Source of the DNA: a virus
DNA length: 60,037 nucleotides
Reading direction: 5' to 3' (one strand)
IMG/VR virus record: IMGVR_UViG_3300025652_000072
Coordinates: 1 to 60,037 of that record
The position numbers were made by a program, and so were the translations under genes. The notes beneath the pieces are model-generated. The model was given only the letters and a program-made list of their open reading frames with translations. It made no database searches and had not been told where the DNA came from. How positions within the stretch are numbered: position 1 is the first letter of the stretch; the number at the start of each line of letters is the position of its first letter. Of this stretch, positions 57,454 to 60,037 are shown one piece after another.

Positions 57454-57503
57454 CCGATCAAGGCCGATCAACGTTGATCAAAGCCGATCGTTATTGATCA
57501 ATA
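57454..57503. repeat. Five GATC decamers in exact 10-bp phase
   Basis: GATC occurs at 57456, 57466, 57476, 57486 and 57496, each time within a CC/TT-GATCAA decamer (e.g. GCCGATCAAC, GTTGATCAAA). An AT tract (ATATATATAG) follows. The phase of one helical turn suggests cooperative protein binding on one face, as at iteron origins or packaging sites. Confidence 0.8.
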
Positions 57504-57530
57504 TATATAGGACTATCGGTATATTAATCC

Positions 57531-57645
57531 TCAATCATCATCAATCATTCTCTCTCCGTCGTAATCTTAATCTCCGTCGTAATCTCAGTGTGTGTTCGAC
57601 CTGAATCAATCATCATCAATCATTCTCTCGTCGTAATCTTAATCT
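57531..57645. repeat. Duplicated 24-bp element plus GA-rich leader cores
   Basis: A 24-bp direct repeat begins TCAATCATCATCAATCATTC and lies at 57531-57554 and 57606-57629. Each copy is followed by the core CGTCGTAATCTTAATCT (57557 and 57629); a shorter core (CGTCGTAATCTCAG) lies at 57575. On the minus strand both units read as GA-rich leader, ATG and stop after four more codons (MIDDD). Confidence 0.8.
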
Positions 57646-58073
57646 TTGTCAGGATCGTCCGAGGATGATAGAATGTGATTGATAACCCCATGCCAATCAA
57701 AAGGGGACTCGCAACTCCAGTCCGGTATCAATGGTTCACTGACCTTGGATTCTCCCATTTTAATCGCACGACCACCCCCAAATATATTTAGGGTAGAGGA
57801 AGAAGGATGATGAACCAAGTTGTAGACTTTGCCTTTATTCATAAAATATCTGGTTTGCCACGCAATTTGGTGAGGGCGTAGCGCGATGTTTTTTAATGAC
57901 TTTAACCTGTGGACCTTCAATTCTAGCCAAAATGCCTGACCATTCAGTATGCCATGCAGGTCAGGGATTCCTGGAGTCGCCCAAGACTCTAAGCGTGTCC
58001 AAAACACGCCTAGGTCTTGCGTTCCTTCTCTTAGTTTATACCAAAGTTTGCTCTCAGGCTTACTTGTTGCGAT
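57639..58073 (-). CDS. VRR-NUC nuclease
   Basis: A VRR-NUC-type PD-(D/E)xK nuclease: PGIPDLHGIL (the PD), WLELKV (ExK) and the following LRPHQIAWQTRY. Holliday-junction or flap cleavage is the usual role of the family; in phages it may act in recombination and DNA maturation. The frame is open for 22 codons upstream of the first GTG (58007), encoding SKLWYKLREGTQDLG, which is the usual N-terminal helix of the family. No ATG, GTG or TTG is available there; an ATC at 58071-58073 lies eight bases after AGGGGG, just past the upstream stop. The given start is that ATC. The 3' end overlaps the leader-repeat array. Confidence 0.8.
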   Translation of the reverse strand: MATSKPESKLWYKLREGTQDLGVFWTRLESWATPGIPDLHGILNGQAFWLELKVHRLKSLKNIALRPHQIAWQTRYFMNKGKVYNLVHHPSSSTLNIFGGGRAIKMGESKVSEPLIPDWSCESPFDWHGVINHILSSSDDPDKD

Positions 58074-58076
58074 ATT

Positions 58077-58616
58077 TCAAACCCCCTGCCAAGCTGACTC
58101 TAACATTGCATAAGGGTTATCATCTATGCCCTTTAACCCAAGCTCGGGCATGTATTGGTTAAAGCTATCGCGGTCATACTCACTTATGGCACAAACCTTG
58201 TGATATGTTTTATCAATGGTAATAACGTATAGGTAATCAATGTCACCATGTATGCCGTTGGTTACCTCATACTTGCCCTCTAACTGCATAGGCTCGTAAT
58301 GTGTGTGGGCGTCCCGTGTTTTGGGCGCAACTAACAAAGTCTGCAACATTTCGTCCCATGCTTTATGTTTAACTAACACGTCAGCATACAAACCTAGTAA
58401 CAGCTTCGGGTCATTTTGCAGTGCTTCAGCTCCTGCTTTGGCCTTGCTTCCTGCAAGCTCTTGGCAAAACGTGGTGTAGTTGTCTGCATACCAACGTATA
58501 GCCTCAGCATATTTTTTTAGCTCAGGCCCCACACTACTAGGGTAACCATCGTAATGTCTGTAAATATACTTAACTTGGTCACCGCACTCTAAAACTATGT
58601 TACATCTTGTACCCAT
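58077..58616 (-). CDS. Conserved phage protein with YRHYDGYP motif, 179 aa
   Basis: N-terminus MGTRCNIVLECG followed by YIYRHYDGYPSSVGPEL is a signature of a phage protein family I have seen in many genomes, unnamed and of unknown function. It lies between the terminase small subunit and VRR-NUC. The start codon follows the SD-in-loop hairpin at 58622-58638. Confidence 0.75.
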   Translation of the reverse strand: MGTRCNIVLECGDQVKYIYRHYDGYPSSVGPELKKYAEAIRWYADNYTTFCQELAGSKAKAGAEALQNDPKLLLGLYADVLVKHKAWDEMLQTLLVAPKTRDAHTHYEPMQLEGKYEVTNGIHGDIDYLYVITIDKTYHKVCAISEYDRDSFNQYMPELGLKGIDDNPYAMLESAWQGV

Positions 58617-58621
58617 TTGTC

Positions 58622-58638
58622 TAACCCTTTCTCGGTTA
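58622..58638 (-). promoter_or_regulatory. Hairpin leader with Shine-Dalgarno in the loop (variant copy)
   Basis: TAACCGAGAAAGGGTTA: the same element as at 110-126 and 612-628, but with the outer pair changed from A-U to U-A, a compensating change that keeps the stem. Upstream GCTATACTAATTATAG is a weak promoter candidate. Confidence 0.6.
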
Positions 58639-58696
58639 TTTATTAACTATAATTAGTATAGCAACAGCATTTACATTGAGTAACCTTTTTTATGTC

Positions 58697-59239
58697 TTAT
58701 TTTGTCTTGTCATCCGCTTGGTTTTCTATCAGTACATTGCCGTCAGCAACAGCGGCAAGTGCAGGGAACTCCTTTTGGAGTTTCTGTATTTCTTTCATCA
58801 CTTGCTCCCTGTCCATCTGGTCTATTTTTCCATGCAGTATTTCCTTACGATCAATGTAGAGACCTGCGGCTTGTCCTCGTGATTTTTCAGCGGCAACAGC
58901 TGCGGCGAAGTTACCACCTGTCATTGCTTGGTCTCTTATTTCAGCTAACTTTTTTACATGGCTTTCAAAGCTGACTTCATACTTTTTGGCTAACTCAGCT
59001 TTTAGTTCACCTATTCTCGCTACTACGTTGGGGTAGCGTTGACCATTTAATAATTGTGATGCAATGGCGTGTGCAGATTTTACTGAGTATCCTGCCCTGA
59101 CTGCGGCCTCTGTTTGGCTGATGTCCTCACAAACATACAGTCTTGCAAACTCTTCTTGCTTGGGTGTTATGTTCTTTTCTGTTCGTGGGTTGGCTACAAT
59201 TTCAAGCGTTGGCTTGTGAGTAGCTTTGGCTAAAACCAT
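58697..59239 (-). CDS. Terminase small subunit (Terminase_2-like)
   Basis: 180 residues. The segment ITPKQEEFARLYVCEDISQT followed by EAAVRAGYSVKSAHAIASQ is the HTH-containing part of the Terminase_2 family, which recognises the packaging start site. The C-terminal half is helical (oligomerisation). First gene of the late leftward operon, with about 230 bases of leader from the control region at 59.47 kb. Four genes separate it from the large subunit, which is unusual. Confidence 0.85.
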   Translation of the reverse strand: MVLAKATHKPTLEIVANPRTEKNITPKQEEFARLYVCEDISQTEAAVRAGYSVKSAHAIASQLLNGQRYPNVVARIGELKAELAKKYEVSFESHVKKLAEIRDQAMTGGNFAAAVAAEKSRGQAAGLYIDRKEILHGKIDQMDREQVMKEIQKLQKEFPALAAVADGNVLIENQADDKTK

Positions 59240-59262
59240 GTTGATGTCCTCTTTGTTTTGCT

Positions 59263-59278
59263 ACTTTGCTATAATAGG
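59263..59278 (+). promoter_or_regulatory. Rightward extended -10 promoter motif (control region B)
   Basis: ACTTTGCTATAATAGG, identical to the motif at 17.86 kb, with TATAAT at 59270-59275. No rightward gene lies beyond, so it may make a regulatory or primer RNA or be one arm of a symmetric binding region. Confidence 0.5.
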
Positions 59279-59321
59279 AAGAATTACGAAAAGTTACTAG
59301 TCTTAAAAAATTCCAAATTAA

Positions 59322-59341
59322 TCGCGCGTACCGAGAAAGTT
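59322..59341. repeat. 20-bp perfect repeat, shared by both control regions (copy B)
   Basis: Exact copy of 17917-17936 (TCGCGCGTACCGAGAAAGTT), placed the same way between two facing -10 motifs. Confidence 0.85.
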
Positions 59342-59470
59342 ACTGATTAATTGAACCATTGACCATGTACAATATCTCAATACCCCTGCTAACTCATTGT
59401 TTATATGTGTATAGTCATATATCGTATATTTTCAAATGTTAAAAAACCATTTCATCGTAAATCGTATTTA

Positions 59471-59490
59471 CCCCTATTATACAAAGTTGC
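59471..59490 (-). promoter_or_regulatory. Leftward extended -10 promoter for the late operon (control region B)
   Basis: Minus strand GCAACTTTGTATAATAGGGG with TATAAT at 59476-59481. It faces the motif at 59263 and would start the transcript for terminase small subunit and the late genes. No canonical -35 is seen. Confidence 0.6.
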
Positions 59491-59508
59491 CTTTATTGAG
59501 GGTTTTTG

Positions 59509-59536
59509 TTGACTATTTTAAGGCCTTTGTGATAAT
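59509..59536 (+). promoter_or_regulatory. Sigma70-type promoter on the plus strand
   Basis: TTGACT (59509-59514), 16-base spacer, GATAAT (59531-59536). It points into a gap that contains a perfect short hairpin (AGGGGT acat ACCCCT, 59553-59568) and then the antisense of the gene at 59654. Possibly a small RNA or antisense transcript. Confidence 0.45.
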
Positions 59537-59616
59537 CTCAAAGTATTTATGTAGGGGTACATACCCCTTGGTAGTTTGAGTGTTACTGGTGCGTCGTTAA
59601 GTTGAGATGTGCGGGT

Positions 59617-59641
59617 AAAAAGTGAGGGGCAATAAGCCCCC
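59617..59641 (-). terminator. Terminator at the end of the early leftward operon
   Basis: Minus strand: GGGGC TTATT GCCCC, then TCACTTTTTA. It follows the stop of the gene at 59654 and ends leftward early transcription before control region B. Confidence 0.8.
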
Positions 59642-59653
59642 CACCTTCAAGGG

Positions 59654-60010
59654 TTATAGGTTCAGTATTGGTTTTACTGCGTCAACGGCGACAGCGCATT
59701 GGTAAGGCGTCGTTATAATGTGCATTTGGCTGATGTAGTCACGGCTTGGTATATTTTTTGCGTCAAGCACTAGTGTAACTGGGGTGTCAACACGTTGGTA
59801 TACCATCACGGTAACAATGCCCCCAAAAGCGTGGCTCGTTATTACTAGCCTTGTGTCATTGTCAATATGGTGTATGTATGCGTCCATACCCTCGTGTGCT
59901 GGTACTGGGTCACTGTTTGGGCCACCAAGCAGGTTGTCATGGTGGTTGTCAGTGTATGGTGCTAACCCTGCGTCAGTAATAAACTTATCAAAAAGTGGTT
60001 GTTGTGTCAT
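59654..60010 (-). CDS. Hypothetical protein, 118 aa; last gene of the early operon
   Basis: A soluble 118-residue protein (MTQQPLFDKF ... NHHDNLLGGPNSDPVPAH), beta-rich in the second half. Not recognised. On the circular map it follows the gene at 198-608 and is closed by the terminator at 59617. Its 5' part is repeated at the left end of the window. Starts after the SD-in-loop hairpin leader. Confidence 0.7.
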   Translation of the reverse strand: MTQQPLFDKFITDAGLAPYTDNHHDNLLGGPNSDPVPAHEGMDAYIHHIDNDTRLVITSHAFGGIVTVMVYQRVDTPVTLVLDAKNIPSRDYISQMHIITTPYQCAVAVDAVKPILNL

Positions 60011-60031
60011 TTGTAAACCCTTTCTCGGTTT
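59906..60031. repeat. Right copy of 126-bp terminal direct repeat
   Basis: Identical to 1-126; the remaining six bases of the window differ from 127-132. Confidence 0.95.
60015..60031 (-). promoter_or_regulatory. Hairpin leader with Shine-Dalgarno in the loop (copy in right repeat)
   Basis: Same 17-mer as at 110-126, as part of the terminal repeat; it precedes the ATG at 60010. Confidence 0.6.
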
Positions 60032-60037
60032 GTTGTG

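Noticed and set aside
57191-57645. CRISPR array
   Set aside because: Repeats are short, irregular in spacing and of several kinds, with no unique spacers and no cas genes.
1-60037. Temperate phage with integrase or attachment site
   Set aside because: No integrase, excisionase or transposase was recognised. The two small DNA-binding proteins do not by themselves show lysogeny.
1-60037. tRNA genes or phage RNA polymerase
   Set aside because: I saw no cloverleaf-like segment in the gaps and no single-subunit or multi-subunit RNA polymerase motifs among the products.

Overview
The window is an essentially complete genome of a tailed phage (podovirus-like), AT-rich, with almost every gene on the minus strand. 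Bases 1-126 recur at 59906-60031, so the molecule is circular, circularly permuted or terminally redundant, with a unit of about 59.9 kb. The head-neck-tail set (long P22-type portal, TIGR01630-type large terminase, Mu gpT-like major capsid protein, P22 gp4-like and gp10-like neck/tail proteins, large glycine/alanine-rich ejection proteins) matches marine podovirus-like metagenomic phages. A 3TM holin of the gene-transfer-agent family and a consensus bacterial parS site suggest a Gram-negative marine host, possibly an alphaproteobacterium. That host assignment is inference.

Layout. (1) 17.75 kb leftward through position 1 to about 59.65 kb: early/replication operon. It holds an ssDNA-binding-like protein, TOTE-type archaeo-eukaryotic primase, UvrD-like helicase, DUF932 protein, a DNA-base hypermodification block (HMUDK_hel/aGPT-PPlase protein, glycosyltransferase, thymidylate synthase-family enzyme, possible Nmad1 protein), family A DNA polymerase, HD nucleotidase, small zinc-binding proteins, RHH and HTH regulators, a SleB-type cell-wall hydrolase and several unknown small proteins. 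(2) 17.77-18.09 kb: divergent control region. (3) 18.09-20.17 kb: the only rightward genes, an SNF2-type helicase and a beta-class DNA methyltransferase. (4) 59.24 kb leftward to 20.16 kb: late operon. It runs terminase small subunit, an unknown protein, VRR-NUC nuclease, an origin/pac-like repeat region, terminase large subunit, portal, holin/endolysin/EF-hand membrane protein, GroES, scaffold, capsid, neck, tail, beta-propeller adhesins and ejection proteins. (5) 59.24-59.65 kb: a second control region related to the first.

How it fits together. The primase, PolA, helicases and SSB-like protein form a near self-sufficient replisome. The TS-family enzyme, glycosyltransferase and hypermodification protein probably decorate thymine in the phage DNA, which would protect it from host nucleases, and the HD phosphohydrolase may tune the dNMP pool. 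The late genes build the virion. Its host-recognition apparatus probably includes four seven-bladed beta-propellers in three adjacent proteins and a cupredoxin domain with a full type 1 copper ligand set.

Most notable: a perfect 16-bp parS palindrome insulated between two strong terminators behind the capsid gene, in a phage with no visible ParA or ParB; the hypermodification locus; the 7/7/14 propeller adhesins; a 10-bp-phased GATC array near the terminase genes; paired control regions with face-to-face extended -10 motifs; and a hairpin leader presenting the Shine-Dalgarno sequence in its loop. I saw no integrase, no RNA polymerase, no tRNA, no CRISPR and no insertion sequence.
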